A stretch of DNA of 64,000 nucleotides from Spongiactinospora rosea (GTDB lineage Bacteria; Actinomycetota; Actinomycetes; Streptosporangiales; Streptosporangiaceae). Position 1 is the stretch's first letter, and each line of letters opens with the position of its first letter. Shown here in pieces: positions 1 to 8,323 of this stretch. The stretch covers positions 620,001 through 684,000 of the forward strand of contig NZ_QMEY01000003.1 in the NCBI RefSeq assembly GCF_003315795.1, read 5' to 3'. The position numbers were made by a program, and so were the translations under genes. Below the pieces are notes generated by a model, which was not told the DNA's origin, made no database searches, and saw only the letters and a program-made list of their open reading frames with translations.

Positions 1-2
1 TG

Positions 3-1673
3 GCCGCGCTCGCCGTGACATGTGCGATGGCGCCGGCCATCGCCGGGGCCGGGGCGGTGCCCGCAGGTACGCAGGAGGGGGCCCAGGCGCGCCGGGCTCA
101 CCTGGTCTTCTATGCCGAAGGCGGGCGGGCGGCGGCCGAGCGGGCCGTGCGGGAGGCGGGGGGCACGCTCCGGCCGGGTGAGGCCGATCCACGGCTCGGG
201 TACCTCGTCGCCGACGGTCCGGGGACCGCGTTCGTCCGGAACCTGGCGCACAGTGACGCCATCGTCGGCGTATCCGCCAACCGGCGGATCGGGACGGCCA
301 CCCGGGCGGCGGGCACGCTCGCCGTACCCCGCGTCGACAAGGACCTCGCCGGTCACGCCGACCTCGGCACCGCCCTCGCCGCCGGCGCGGAACCGCTCGC
401 CGACCGGCAGTGGGACATGAAGATGATCGGCGCGACCGCCGCCAAGTCCTACGCCGCCGCGCCCGGCGACAAGCGGGTCCTGGTCGGGGTGATCGACACC
501 GGCGTGGACGGCTCGCACCCCGACATCGCGCCCAACTTCGACCGCGGGCTCAGCCGCAACTTCGTCACCGACCAGCCCAAGGACCCCAAGGGCCAGGAGC
601 TGGACGGCCCCTGCGAGCACGCCGGCTGCAAGGACCCCGTGGACGTGGACGACGACGGCCACGGCACCCACGTCGCCAGTACCATCGCCTCGCCCATCAA
701 CGGCCTCGGCGTCGCGGGCGTCGCGCCCAACGTGACCGTGGTCAACATCCGCGCCGGCCAGGACTCCGGGCTGTTCTTCCTCAAGCCCAGCCTGGACGCC
801 CTGACCTACGCCGCCGACGCCGGCATCGACGTGGTCAACATGAGCTACTACATCGACCCCTGGCTGTTCAACTGCACCGACAACCCCGCCGACTCCAAGG
901 CCGAGCAGCTGGAGCAGCGCGGCATCATCACCGGCATGCAGCGCGCCCTGGACTACGCCCGCGGCAAGGGCGTCACGCTGATCAGCGCCATCGGCAACGG
1001 CGCCACCGACCTCGGCCGCCCCAAGGTGGACACCACCAGCCCCGACCACCCTTCAGGGGCCGAGCGCACCCGGCGGATCGACAACACCTGCCTGAACGTC
1101 CCGGCCGAGTCCAAGGGCGTCATCTCGGTCTCCGCGGTCGGCCCGGACAAGGCCAAGGCCGCCTACTCCGACTACGGCATCGAGCAGACCGACCTCACCG
1201 CGCCCGGCGGCGACACGGGGAGCGGCGACGTCACCAAGACCATCCTGGCCGCCGCGCCCGAGCGGGCGCTACGCGAGCGCGGCCTGATCGGCCCGGACGG
1301 CGCCCCCAAGAGCCCCGCGGTCGTACGCGACTGCCGCGGCGCCACCTGCGCCTACTACCAGTACCTCCAGGGCACCTCGATGGCCGCCCCGCACGCCACC
1401 GGCGTGGCCGCCATCCTGATCAGCCGGTTCGGCGGGAGCGCGAACGGGGCCAAGGGGACCGAGGGCGGCAAGGCGGCGGGCGGCGCGTTCGGCATGGACC
1501 CCGGCAAGGTCAAGGCCCTGCTGTACGAGACCGCCACGCCGATCGCCTGCCCGATGCCGCGCGGCCAGCGGTACGTGGACGGCACCCACACCTGTGAGGG
1601 CGACCGCTCGCGCAACGGCTTCTACGGCCACGGGCTGGTCGACGCCGCCAAGGCCGCCACCATCCGCCCCTGA
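3..1673 (+). CDS. Secreted subtilisin-like serine protease (S8), 5' end outside the window
   Basis: Extracellular endopeptidase of the subtilase (S8) family. The frame is open to the window edge; the first visible residues (AALAVTCAMAPAIAGAGA) look like the end of a signal peptide, so the true start lies upstream. Counting from the GTG at 15, the catalytic triad is Asp161 (in VIDTGVDGSHPD), His216 (in DGHGTHVAS) and Ser455 (in GTSMAAPHATG); an Asn in the AIGNGA segment fits the oxyanion-hole residue. A long insert (about residues 250-450) separates His and Ser. An I9-like propeptide fits the 80-100 residues before the catalytic domain. No membrane anchor follows the catalytic domain. The family is certain; the substrate is unknown. 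Confidence 0.93.
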   Translation, partial: AALAVTCAMAPAIAGAGAVPAGTQEGAQARRAHLVFYAEGGRAAAERAVREAGGTLRPGEADPRLGYLVADGPGTAFVRNLAHSDAIVGVSANRRIGTATRAAGTLAVPRVDKDLAGHADLGTALAAGAEPLADRQWDMKMIGATAAKSYAAAPGDKRVLVGVIDTGVDGSHPDIAPNFDRGLSRNFVTDQPKDPKGQELDGPCEHAGCKDPVDVDDDGHGTHVASTIASPINGLGVAGVAPNVTVVNIRAGQDSGLFFLKPSLDALTYAADAGIDVVNMSYYIDPWLFNCTDNPADSKAEQLEQRGIITGMQRALDYARGKGVTLISAIGNGATDLGRPKVDTTSPDHPSGAERTRRIDNTCLNVPAESKGVISVSAVGPDKAKAAYSDYGIEQTDLTAPGGDTGSGDVTKTILAAAPERALRERGLIGPDGAPKSPAVVRDCRGATCAYYQYLQGTSMAAPHATGVAAILISRFGGSANGAKGTEGGKAAGGAFGMDPGKVKALLYETATPIACPMPRGQRYVDGTHTCEGDRSRNGFYGHGLVDAAKAATIRP

Positions 1674-1708
1674 GTACCCGGCTCGGGGCGGTTGAGTAGG
1701 GACGCGGA

Positions 1709-1737
1709 TTGCCGGTCCCCGGCCGCCCGCCTAACGT
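1709..1737 (+). promoter_or_regulatory. Promoter of the DUF2784 gene (leaderless)
   Basis: TTGCCG at 1709-1714 and TAACGT at 1732-1737 are separated by 17 bases. The -10 ends 7 bases before the ATG at 1745, so transcription probably starts at or next to the start codon. No Shine-Dalgarno sequence is visible. Confidence 0.6.
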
Positions 1738-1744
1738 CGGATAC

Positions 1745-2155
1745 ATGGGATATCGGCTGGTCGGAGACGGCGCGATGGTCGTCCACTTCCTCTTCCTCGC
1801 GTACATGGCGCTCGGCGGGTTCCTGGCCTGGTGGCTGCCGCGGAGCATGTGGGCGCACGCCGCGGTCGCGGCCTGGGGACTGATCTCCATCACCACGGGC
1901 GTGGAGTGCCCGCTGACCGCCCTGGAGAACTGGGGCAGGACCAACGCCGGGCTCGCCGGGCTCGGCCCGAACGGGTTCATCGACCACTACATCGAGGGGA
2001 TCATCTACCCGGAGGAGTACACCACGCTGGTGCGCTGGATCGTCGCCGCCCTCGTGCTGGTCTCCTGGATCGGGTACGGAACTCTGTCCAAGTGGCGGGG
2101 CGGGCGCCGGAGGCCGGTGGAACGGGCCAGCTCAGAGGGCCTGACGTCGGCGTGA
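1745..2155 (+). CDS. DUF2784 family membrane protein
   Basis: Small integral membrane protein of 136 residues, matching the DUF2784 pattern: an N-terminal helix (MVVHFLFLAYMALGGFLAWW), a second helix, then the conserved region with ECPLTALEN, the GFIDHYIEGIIYP segment and a C-terminal helix. The function of the family is not known. I start at ATG 1745 rather than the upstream in-frame codon at 1709, because the family begins with MGYRL-like residues and a promoter with 17-base spacing ends 7 bases before this ATG. The basic tail (KWRGGRRRP) is probably cytoplasmic. It stands alone, 73 bases before pyk. Confidence 0.8.
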   Translation: MGYRLVGDGAMVVHFLFLAYMALGGFLAWWLPRSMWAHAAVAAWGLISITTGVECPLTALENWGRTNAGLAGLGPNGFIDHYIEGIIYPEEYTTLVRWIVAALVLVSWIGYGTLSKWRGGRRRPVERASSEGLTSA

Positions 2156-2227
2156 CCTTCACCAGGTTCTCCCGCCCGGTCAACGTGGATGTCATCAGCA
2201 AGTGGTCTGTACCAATAAAGTAGTCGT

Positions 2228-3658
2228 GTGACTCGTCGCGCAAAGATCGTCTGTACCCTCGGCCCCGCAACCTCCTCCCCCGAGCGCATCCGTGAGCTCG
2301 TCGCCTCCGGGATGGACGTAGCGCGGTTCAACCTCAGCCACGGCACCCATGAGCTGCACAAGGAGATCTACGACAGGGTGCGCGAGGCGGCCGCCGACCT
2401 CGGCCGGGGCGTCGGCCTGCTGGCCGACCTGCAGGGTCCGAAGATCCGCGTCGGCACCTTCGAGGAAGGTCCCGTCCGCCTCGGCTTCGGTGACGTGTTC
2501 GCGATCACCACCGAGAAGGTCCCCGGCGACCGCGAGCAGGTCTCCACCACCTACGCCGGGCTGCCCAACGACGTCAAGGCCGGTGACACCGTCCTGGTCG
2601 ACGACGGCCGCGTGGTGCTGGAGGTGACCAGGGTCGACGGCCCGCGCGTCACCACCCGCGTGGTCGTCGGCGGCATGATCTCCGACAACAAGGGCCTCAA
2701 CCTGCCGGGCGTCAACGTCAGCGCGCCCGCCCTCACCGACAAGGACGAGGCCGACCTGCGCTGGGCGCTGCGCACCGGCTTCGACATGATCGCCCTGTCC
2801 TTCGTCAGGCGCCCCTCCGACGCCGACGTCGTCCGCAACATCATGGAGCAGGAGGCGGTCCGCCTCCCGCTGCTCGCCAAGATCGAGAAGCCGCAGGCGG
2901 TGGAGCGGCTGCCGGAGGTCGTCGAGGCGTTCGACGGCATCATGGTCGCCCGGGGCGACCTCGGCGTGGAGCTGCCGCTGGAAGACGTGCCGATCGTGCA
3001 GAAGCGGGCCATCGAGCTGTGCCGGGAGAAGGCCAGGCCGGTCATCGTGGCCACCCAGATGCTCGACTCGATGATGCACTCCCCGCGGCCCACCCGCGCC
3101 GAGGCGTCCGACGTCGCCAACGCGGTGATGGACGGCGCCGACGCGGTCATGCTCTCCGGCGAGACGTCGGTCGGCACCTACCCGATCGAGGCCGTCCAGA
3201 CGATGGACCGCATCGCCTGCGCGGCCGAGCGCGCCGTCCTGTACGCCACCCACACGCTGGACCGCATGCCGGAGACCACCGGTGGCGCCATCGCGCGGGC
3301 CGCGGCCGAGGTCGGGGCCATCGTCGGGGCCAAGGTCCTGGTGGCCTTCACGATGTCCGGCGAGACCGCCCGCCGGCTGGCCCGCTATCGCTCGCCCATT
3401 CCGCTGGTGGCCTTCACCTCGGCCACGCAGGTACGCGGCCAGCTCTCCCTGACCTGGGGCGTGGAGACCTTCCACGTGCCGTTCGTGCACCACACCGACG
3501 ACATGGTCAGGCAGGTCGAGTCGTCGCTGCTCAGCCTGGGCCGCTGCGAGAAGGGCGACAAGGTCGTGATCGTCGCGGGCTCCCCTCCCGGCACGCACGG
3601 CTCCACCAACGCCCTGCGCGTGCACACCATCGGCTCGGCGGTCTCCCACCCGAGCTAG
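2228..3658 (+). CDS. pyk: Pyruvate kinase
   Basis: Final step of glycolysis: phosphoenolpyruvate plus ADP to pyruvate plus ATP, cytoplasmic tetramer. The 476-residue length is normal. It starts TRRAKIVCTLGPATSS, the standard N-terminus, followed by ARFNLSHG, the B domain (about residues 70-170), the signature LLAKIEKPQAVERL with the catalytic Lys, the ATQMLDSM segment and MLSGETSVGTYP; the C-terminal regulatory domain ends in VHTIGSAV. The GTG start fixes the family N-terminus. No Shine-Dalgarno is present; TAAAGT at 2216-2221 ends 6 bases before the GTG, suggesting a leaderless mRNA. Confidence 0.97.
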   Translation: MTRRAKIVCTLGPATSSPERIRELVASGMDVARFNLSHGTHELHKEIYDRVREAAADLGRGVGLLADLQGPKIRVGTFEEGPVRLGFGDVFAITTEKVPGDREQVSTTYAGLPNDVKAGDTVLVDDGRVVLEVTRVDGPRVTTRVVVGGMISDNKGLNLPGVNVSAPALTDKDEADLRWALRTGFDMIALSFVRRPSDADVVRNIMEQEAVRLPLLAKIEKPQAVERLPEVVEAFDGIMVARGDLGVELPLEDVPIVQKRAIELCREKARPVIVATQMLDSMMHSPRPTRAEASDVANAVMDGADAVMLSGETSVGTYPIEAVQTMDRIACAAERAVLYATHTLDRMPETTGGAIARAAAEVGAIVGAKVLVAFTMSGETARRLARYRSPIPLVAFTSATQVRGQLSLTWGVETFHVPFVHHTDDMVRQVESSLLSLGRCEKGDKVVIVAGSPPGTHGSTNALRVHTIGSAVSHPS

Positions 3659-3675
3659 CCCGGCGCCGGGCGCGG

Positions 3676-3701
3676 ACGGCGGGGCGTGCCCGCCGTTCGC
3701 A
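3676..3701 (+). terminator. Possible terminator hairpin after pyk
   Basis: ACGGCGGG (3676-3683) and CCCGCCGT (3689-3696) form an 8-bp stem with a 5-base loop. The following sequence (TTCGC) is only weakly T-rich, so termination is probable but not certain. Confidence 0.45.
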
Positions 3702-3774
3702 CGTGCCGGAGAACGCGGCATTCAGCCTTGGGCAAAGGGCGGGGGAGGGCGCGAGCGCGCCGATCGATCAGGGG

Positions 3775-3858
3775 TGCCGGAAGTGGGACTCGAACCCACA
3801 TGCCCTCGCGGACAAACGCTTTTGAGGCGTTCGCGTATGCCTATTCCGCCATTCCGGC
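3775..3858 (-). tRNA. tRNA-Leu (anticodon CAA)
   Basis: On the minus strand the acceptor arms GCCGGAA (3852-3858) and TTCCGGC (3776-3782) pair perfectly, with discriminator A at 3775. The anticodon stem AACGC/GCGTT holds the loop CTCAAAA, giving anticodon CAA (3822-3824) that reads UUG. The T arm contains GGTTCGAGTCC. A long variable arm (about TTTGTCCGCGAGGGC) is as expected for a class II leucine tRNA. The 3' CCA is not encoded; the next bases are CCC. Confidence 0.96.
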
Positions 3859-3968
3859 TAAACTATGAACTTGTCCCGGTTTGACAGAGACCTCTGACCG
3901 GTCGAAGTCGATCGGCTAGCGCCCGTCAGCGTGGTACTAGCGTACCGGACGTCGGTACCCTTCTGGTC

Positions 3969-4565
3969 GTGAGTACGCAGCGGCGAGTAGTGATCGCGGA
4001 GGACGAGGCCCTGATCCGCCTCGATCTCAAGGAGATGCTGGAAGAGGACGGCTATGCCGTCGTCGGGGAGGCGGGCGATGGGGAGACCGCGGTCAAGCTC
4101 GCCCTGGAGCTGCGCCCGGATCTGGTGATCCTGGATGTGAAGATGCCCGTCCTGGACGGGATCTCGGCCGCGGAGCGGATCGTCTCCGAGCGGGTGGCGC
4201 CCTGCCTGATCCTGACCGCCTTCTCCCAGCGCGACCTGGTGGAACGGGCGCGCGACGCCGGGGCGATGGCCTATCTGGTCAAGCCGTTCACCAAGTCCGA
4301 CCTGGTGCCCGCGATCGAGATGGCGGTCAGCAGGCACGACGAGATCAAGGCCCTGGAGCGCGAGGTCGGCACGCTGTCGGACCGGCTGGAGACGCGCAAG
4401 CTGGTCGAGCGGGCCAAGGGCCTGCTGATGGCCCGGCACGGCTGGACCGAGCCGCAGGCGTTCCGGTGGATCCAGAAGGCGTCCATGGACCGCCGGTTGA
4501 GCATGCGGCAGGTCGCGCAGGTCGTGGTGGACGAGGCGGCGGCCGGGCCGCCGCCCGAGTCCTGA
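3969..4565 (+). CDS. pdtaR: ANTAR-domain response regulator PdtaR
   Basis: Cytoplasmic two-component response regulator that binds RNA, not DNA. Residues 1-125 form the receiver domain: acidic pocket EDE near residues 10-12, phospho-acceptor Asp56 (in VILDVKMP), Thr in ILTAFS, Lys in VKPFTKSD. After a coiled helix the C-terminal ANTAR domain (about residues 135-190) contains ERAKGLLMARHGWTEPQAFRWIQK. In the family, ANTAR dimers bind paired hexaloop hairpins and cause antitermination; the usual partner kinase (PdtaS) is not in the window. The GTG start is preceded by TACCCT at 3956-3961, 7 bases away, so the gene looks leaderless. The position next to pyk resembles other actinomycetes. Confidence 0.93.
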   Translation: MSTQRRVVIAEDEALIRLDLKEMLEEDGYAVVGEAGDGETAVKLALELRPDLVILDVKMPVLDGISAAERIVSERVAPCLILTAFSQRDLVERARDAGAMAYLVKPFTKSDLVPAIEMAVSRHDEIKALEREVGTLSDRLETRKLVERAKGLLMARHGWTEPQAFRWIQKASMDRRLSMRQVAQVVVDEAAAGPPPES

Positions 4566-4595
4566 AGGCGCGCTTCCTCGGGGCGGGAGGCCCGT

Positions 4596-5486
4596 TCAGC
4601 GGTCCGTGCAGGTCTCCCGCAGCAGCCGGTCCAGCGACCGCCGCAGGTCCGGCGTGACCTCGAACTCCAGGTAGCGCCGTTCGAGGCCGGGAAGGCCCGC
4701 CCAGAACGGGAACGTGTAGGGCTTCTTGGCGTCGGCCATGGCGTGGGCCGAGCAGTTCGGCGCGGTGAAGCGCACCGGCACCGTCAGCTCGTCCCGGTCC
4801 GGGCCCAGTACGGCGAGCGGCTTTTTCGCCGGCCCGGCCGGCGACAGCCCGAAGATCACGCTGCCGCCGACGTCGTGCAGCGTCACGGTGACGCCGGGCG
4901 TCTTACGCCGCATCACGACGTCGCCGGCCAGCGCGTCGCCCCGCCGGGTCCAGCGGGCGCCGAGCCGTACGTCCGCGGCCGCGCGCACGGCCTGCGCGCC
5001 GCACTCCAGGCCGACCAGGCGGGTCACCAGCGGGTCGGGGTGGGGGAGCGGCAGGCGGACCTGGCGGGTGCCGCCCGCCTGTTCGATCCAGGCGAGCACG
5101 TGGGCGGGGCCGGGCGTGGGCGGCGCGTCGCCGGTGCAGCGGGGCGCGCCGTAGGGGATGCGCAGATCCACCCGGGGAGTGGTCCCGATCCGGGTGTCCA
5201 CCGGCTCGGGCGGCAGCGTGGCCAGCGGCGGGGCGATGAGCTGGATCCGCTCGATGTGGACGGGCGCGGGGCCGGGGTTGCCGACGGCGACGGACAGGAC
5301 GTGCTTGAGCTCGTCGACGCGCATCTGCCGCAGCGAGACCGTGAGCCCCGGCGGCACCGGCGGCGCGGGCTCGGGGGCCGCGGCAGGCCCGGCGCAGGCC
5401 GTCACCGCGCAGGTGAGCGCGAGCGCCGCGGCCTTCGTGAGGGGGCCGCGCCGGTGACGCGGGCGGGGTACGGCGGGGCCGATCAC
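4596..5486 (-). CDS. Putative lipoprotein, function unknown
   Basis: About 296 residues; I recognise no family. The N-terminus has basic residues (RPRHRR), a hydrophobic stretch and a lipobox VTAC with the modified Cys at about residue 31 from the chosen start. This is followed by a Pro/Ala-rich linker and a beta-rich body with scattered Cys (for example GLECGAQ and TAPNCSAH). The start is placed at GTG 5486 because AAGG sits 5-9 bases upstream; GTG 5495 or ATG 5537 would only lengthen the N-terminus. The gene stands alone, convergent with pdtaR. It is probably exported and membrane-anchored. Confidence 0.7.
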   Translation of the reverse strand: MIGPAVPRPRHRRGPLTKAAALALTCAVTACAGPAAAPEPAPPVPPGLTVSLRQMRVDELKHVLSVAVGNPGPAPVHIERIQLIAPPLATLPPEPVDTRIGTTPRVDLRIPYGAPRCTGDAPPTPGPAHVLAWIEQAGGTRQVRLPLPHPDPLVTRLVGLECGAQAVRAAADVRLGARWTRRGDALAGDVVMRRKTPGVTVTLHDVGGSVIFGLSPAGPAKKPLAVLGPDRDELTVPVRFTAPNCSAHAMADAKKPYTFPFWAGLPGLERRYLEFEVTPDLRRSLDRLLRETCTDR

Positions 5487-5513
5487 GATCGGCACCTTAG
5501 CCCGCCGCCCCGG

Positions 5514-5541
5514 ATTACAAAACCCGGTAGTTGGCATTCAA
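5514..5541 (-). promoter_or_regulatory. Likely promoter of the lipoprotein gene
   Basis: On the minus strand TTGAAT (5536-5541) and TGTAAT (5514-5519) are separated by 16 bases, 27 bases before the chosen GTG. Confidence 0.45.
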
Positions 5542-5902
5542 ACGCGTTATAGGGCGTCAATAGTCCTCCCAGGTGTGTCTTCCGACAGATGCCGCGCCCG
5601 CCGCGCCGCCCGCCGGATCGCCGGACCATGTCCGGGTAGATCGCTTTTACTTCCGGTATACGAGACAAGGTAACCGGCATGTGAGACGATGACGCCGCGG
5701 TGTCCCATGTTGTTACACGTCACGCCGGTAATGCCGATCCGACCGCCGGTAAGTTGAGGAGTGATTACGACTCCGCATCCAAGTGCCCTCAGTTCCGGCG
5801 GATCTATGGCTTGCGGGGTGCGCGGTTTTATACGTTTCCGTCATTCGATCGGGACGGGTCGGCGGCGCTGACATATCCCGGCCTGGATGAAGGAGATGCT
5901 TC
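5542..5902. other. Intergenic region between lipoprotein and livK promoters
   Basis: About 360 bases with no convincing gene. It is richer in A+T than its neighbours and must contain the livK promoter. CGCCGGTAA occurs twice, about 20 bases apart near 5724-5755. I could not choose a single -10/-35 pair. A strong Shine-Dalgarno (AAGGAG) precedes livK. Confidence 0.5.
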
Positions 5903-7192
5903 ATGATCCGCATTGCCCCCGTCGGGCGCGTGCTGGCCGTCGCTGCGGCCGCGAGTCTCGCCCTGACGGCCTGCGGCGGTGGCGGCAACAACGCTGCCGC
6001 GCCGACCGACTCTGCGTCCTCGGCGCCATCAACGTCCGCGGCGCAGGCCAAGGGTGACGGCACGCTCACCATCGGGACCCTGCTACCGCAGACCGGTGAC
6101 CTGGCGTACCTCGGACCGCCGGAGTTCGCCGGCGTGGACCTGGCCATCGAGGAGATCAACGCCGCGGGCGGCGTCCTCGGCAAGTCGGTGGCCAAGATCC
6201 ACACGGACTCCGGTGACGCGAAGACCGACATCGCCTCGCAGTCCGTCGACAAGATGATCCAGCAGAAGGCCGACGCCATCATCGGCGCGGCGTCGTCCGG
6301 TGTGTCGTTCACGGTGATCGACAAGATCGTGAACGCGGGTGTGATCCACTTCTCGCCCGCCAACACCTCGCCCGAGTTCACGACCTACAACGACAAGGGC
6401 CTGTACTTCCGTACCGCGCCCTCCGACGTGCTGCAGGGCCGGGTCCTCGGCGACCTGATCATCGCTGACGGCAGCGACGCCGTCGCGATCCTCAACCGCC
6501 AGGACTCCTACGGCACCGGCCTGGCCGACCAGGTGGAGAAGGCCGTCACGGGCGGCGGTGGCGAGGTCACCGACAAGATCGCCTACGACCCGGCCGCGGC
6601 CGACTTCTCCGCCGACGTCGCCAAGATCAAGGCCAAGAACCCCAAGGCGCTGGCGCTGATCTCGTTCGAGGAGAGCAAGAAGATCATCCCTGAGCTGATC
6701 AAGCAGGGCATCGGCCCCGACAAGGTCAAGCTCTACTTCGTCGACGGCAACCTCCAGAACTACTCCGAGGACTTCCCGAAGGGCACCCTGAAGGGTGTCA
6801 AGGGCACCCAGCCCGGCGCGGAGGTCAAGGACGACCTGAAGAACAAGCTGCTGAAGATCAACCCGGACCTGAAGGACTTCAACTACGGTCCCGAGTCCTA
6901 CGACGCCGCGATCCTGATCGCGCTGGCCGCCGAGGCCGCCAAGAGCGACGAGGGCGCCGCGGTCGCCGCCAAGCTCCCCGAGGTCAGCAAGGGCGGCGAG
7001 AAGTGCGACAACTTCAAGGCGTGCGCCGACCTGATCAAGGCGGGCAAGGACGTCGACTACAACGGTGTCAGCGGCCCGATCGAGTTCAGCGACGCGGGTG
7101 ACCCGACCGAGGCCACCATCGGCGTCTACCAGTACGACGACAGCAACACGCACAAGAACGTCGACTTCCGCACGGGCAAGGTCGAGGGCTGA
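5903..7192 (+). CDS. livK: Branched-chain amino acid ABC transporter, substrate-binding lipoprotein
   Basis: Type I periplasmic-binding-fold protein that captures leucine, isoleucine, valine or a related amino acid outside the membrane. The signal peptide ends at lipobox LTAC with lipid-anchored Cys24, then a Gly/Asn/Ser/Ala linker. The mature domain starts GTLTIGTLLPQTGDLAYLGPPEFAGVDLAIEEIN (quoted here in parts: TLLPQTGDLAYLG, AIEEINAAGGVLG), the typical family opening, and includes GAASSGVSF and YGPESYDAAILIALA. AAGGAG 6-7 bases upstream fixes the ATG. It is transcribed on its own, opposite to livH-livM-livG-livF, which it presumably serves. A 14-bp terminator follows. Confidence 0.93.
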   Translation: MIRIAPVGRVLAVAAAASLALTACGGGGNNAAAPTDSASSAPSTSAAQAKGDGTLTIGTLLPQTGDLAYLGPPEFAGVDLAIEEINAAGGVLGKSVAKIHTDSGDAKTDIASQSVDKMIQQKADAIIGAASSGVSFTVIDKIVNAGVIHFSPANTSPEFTTYNDKGLYFRTAPSDVLQGRVLGDLIIADGSDAVAILNRQDSYGTGLADQVEKAVTGGGGEVTDKIAYDPAAADFSADVAKIKAKNPKALALISFEESKKIIPELIKQGIGPDKVKLYFVDGNLQNYSEDFPKGTLKGVKGTQPGAEVKDDLKNKLLKINPDLKDFNYGPESYDAAILIALAAEAAKSDEGAAVAAKLPEVSKGGEKCDNFKACADLIKAGKDVDYNGVSGPIEFSDAGDPTEATIGVYQYDDSNTHKNVDFRTGKVEG

Positions 7193-7278
7193 TCCCGCCC
7201 GGCGTTCGCAACCTGGGGAGGCGGCGGCCCTGAGCCCGCTCGGATCCGGCTGATCTCCCCGCAGAAAGCCGCTTCACC

Positions 7279-7312
7279 GAAGGGCCCCGGCCGCTCCAGG
7301 CCGGGGCCCTTC
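7279..7312. terminator. Terminator after livK
   Basis: Perfect 14-bp inverted repeat: GAAGGGCCCCGGCC (7279-7292) and its complement (7299-7312) around a 6-base loop. No long T run follows, as is common in actinomycetes. Confidence 0.75.
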
Positions 7313-7456
7313 GCCATGGATCGCGCCAGCGCCTCCCCGGGGAACGGGGCGCCTCAGCGCCACGCTCCCGGCCGTCACCACCGCTATGGGAATAAGTGTC
7401 GATCCCGCCTCGATGGGCGCTCCACGGCGCGCTCAGCCCCGCGCAGGCGCATGCGA

Positions 7457-7488
7457 ACGGCCCCGGCCCTCGCGGGGGCCGGGGCCGT
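7457..7488 (-). terminator. Terminator of the liv operon
   Basis: Perfect 13-bp inverted repeat ACGGCCCCGGCCC (7457-7469) with its complement (7476-7488), just beyond the livF stop. Together with the livK hairpin it separates the two convergent units. The 140 bases between the two hairpins hold nothing I can identify. Confidence 0.7.
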
Positions 7489-7501
7489 CGCCGGTGCGGG
7501 A

Positions 7502-8323
7502 TCAGGCCTTGGCGAGCGTGCCCAGGTACAGCTCGATCACCTTCGGGTCGTTGATCAGTTGCTTGCCGGTGGCGGTGTAGGCGTTGCGGCCCTGGTCGAG
7601 CACGTAGCCGCGGTCGCAGATCTGCAGGCAGCGGCGGGCGTTCTGCTCCACCATGATCACCGTGACGCCCGCCCGGTTGATCTGCTGCGCGCGGATGAAC
7701 ACCTGGTCCTGCAGCTTGGGCGACAGGCCCGCGGAGGGCTCGTCGAGCAGCAGCACGGAGGGTTCGGTCATCAGGGCCCGGGCCATGGCGACCATCTGCC
7801 GCTCGCCGCCGGACAGCGATCCGGCGCGCTGCTTGCGGCGCTCCTTCAGCGCAGGGAACAGCTCGGCGACGAACTCGAAGCGCTCCTTGAACTTCCTGGG
7901 CGCCTGGAACGCGCCCATCTGAAGGTTCTCCTCGATGCTGAGGCTGGGGAAGACGTTGTTGGTCTGCGGGACGTAGCCCACCCCGCGCGCCACCAGCGCG
8001 TGCGCCTTGAGCCGGGTGATGTTCTCACCCTTCAGGGTCACCGTGCCCTGACGGACGTCCACCAGCCCGAACATCGACTTGAGCAGGGTGGACTTGCCCG
8101 CGCCGTTCGGGCCGATGATGCCGATCAGCTCGCCCTCGCCGACGTAGAGGTCGCACCCATTGAGGATGTTCACGCCGGGCACGTATCCGGCGTACAGCTC
8201 GTCGCAGCGCAGCACCGCGTCCTTCGCCGCCGCGACGTGCGCCGAACGGTCGGTGACGGCGGCCGCGGAGGTGTCTTGGGCCTCCTGGGCCCGGGTGAGC
8301 GGCTGGCCGTTGGGCTCGGTCAC
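7502..8323 (-). CDS. livF: Branched-chain amino acid ABC transporter, ATP-binding protein LivF
   Basis: Cytoplasmic ATPase of the LIV importer. About 273 residues, with a 30-residue extra N-terminus before LRCDELYAGYVPG. Walker A GPNGAGKSTLLKS, signature LSGGERQMVAMARAL, Walker B VLLLDEPSAGLSP and the switch His-equivalent region (IMVEQN, the LivF-typical variant). GTG at 8323 is chosen because it overlaps the livG stop as GTGA; the frame stays open upstream but that region is livG read in another frame. Last gene of livH-livM-livG-livF. Confidence 0.93.
   Translation of the reverse strand: MTEPNGQPLTRAQEAQDTSAAAVTDRSAHVAAAKDAVLRCDELYAGYVPGVNILNGCDLYVGEGELIGIIGPNGAGKSTLLKSMFGLVDVRQGTVTLKGENITRLKAHALVARGVGYVPQTNNVFPSLSIEENLQMGAFQAPRKFKERFEFVAELFPALKERRKQRAGSLSGGERQMVAMARALMTEPSVLLLDEPSAGLSPKLQDQVFIRAQQINRAGVTVIMVEQNARRCLQICDRGYVLDQGRNAYTATGKQLINDPKVIELYLGTLAKA

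Noticed and set aside
3775..3858. Genomic island integrated at tRNA-Leu
   Set aside because: No integrase and no repeat of the tRNA 3' end nearby; flanking genes are conserved core genes.
5700..5906. Small open frame before livK
   Set aside because: No ribosome site, unusual composition for this genome, and it overlaps the livK ribosome site; more likely promoter region.
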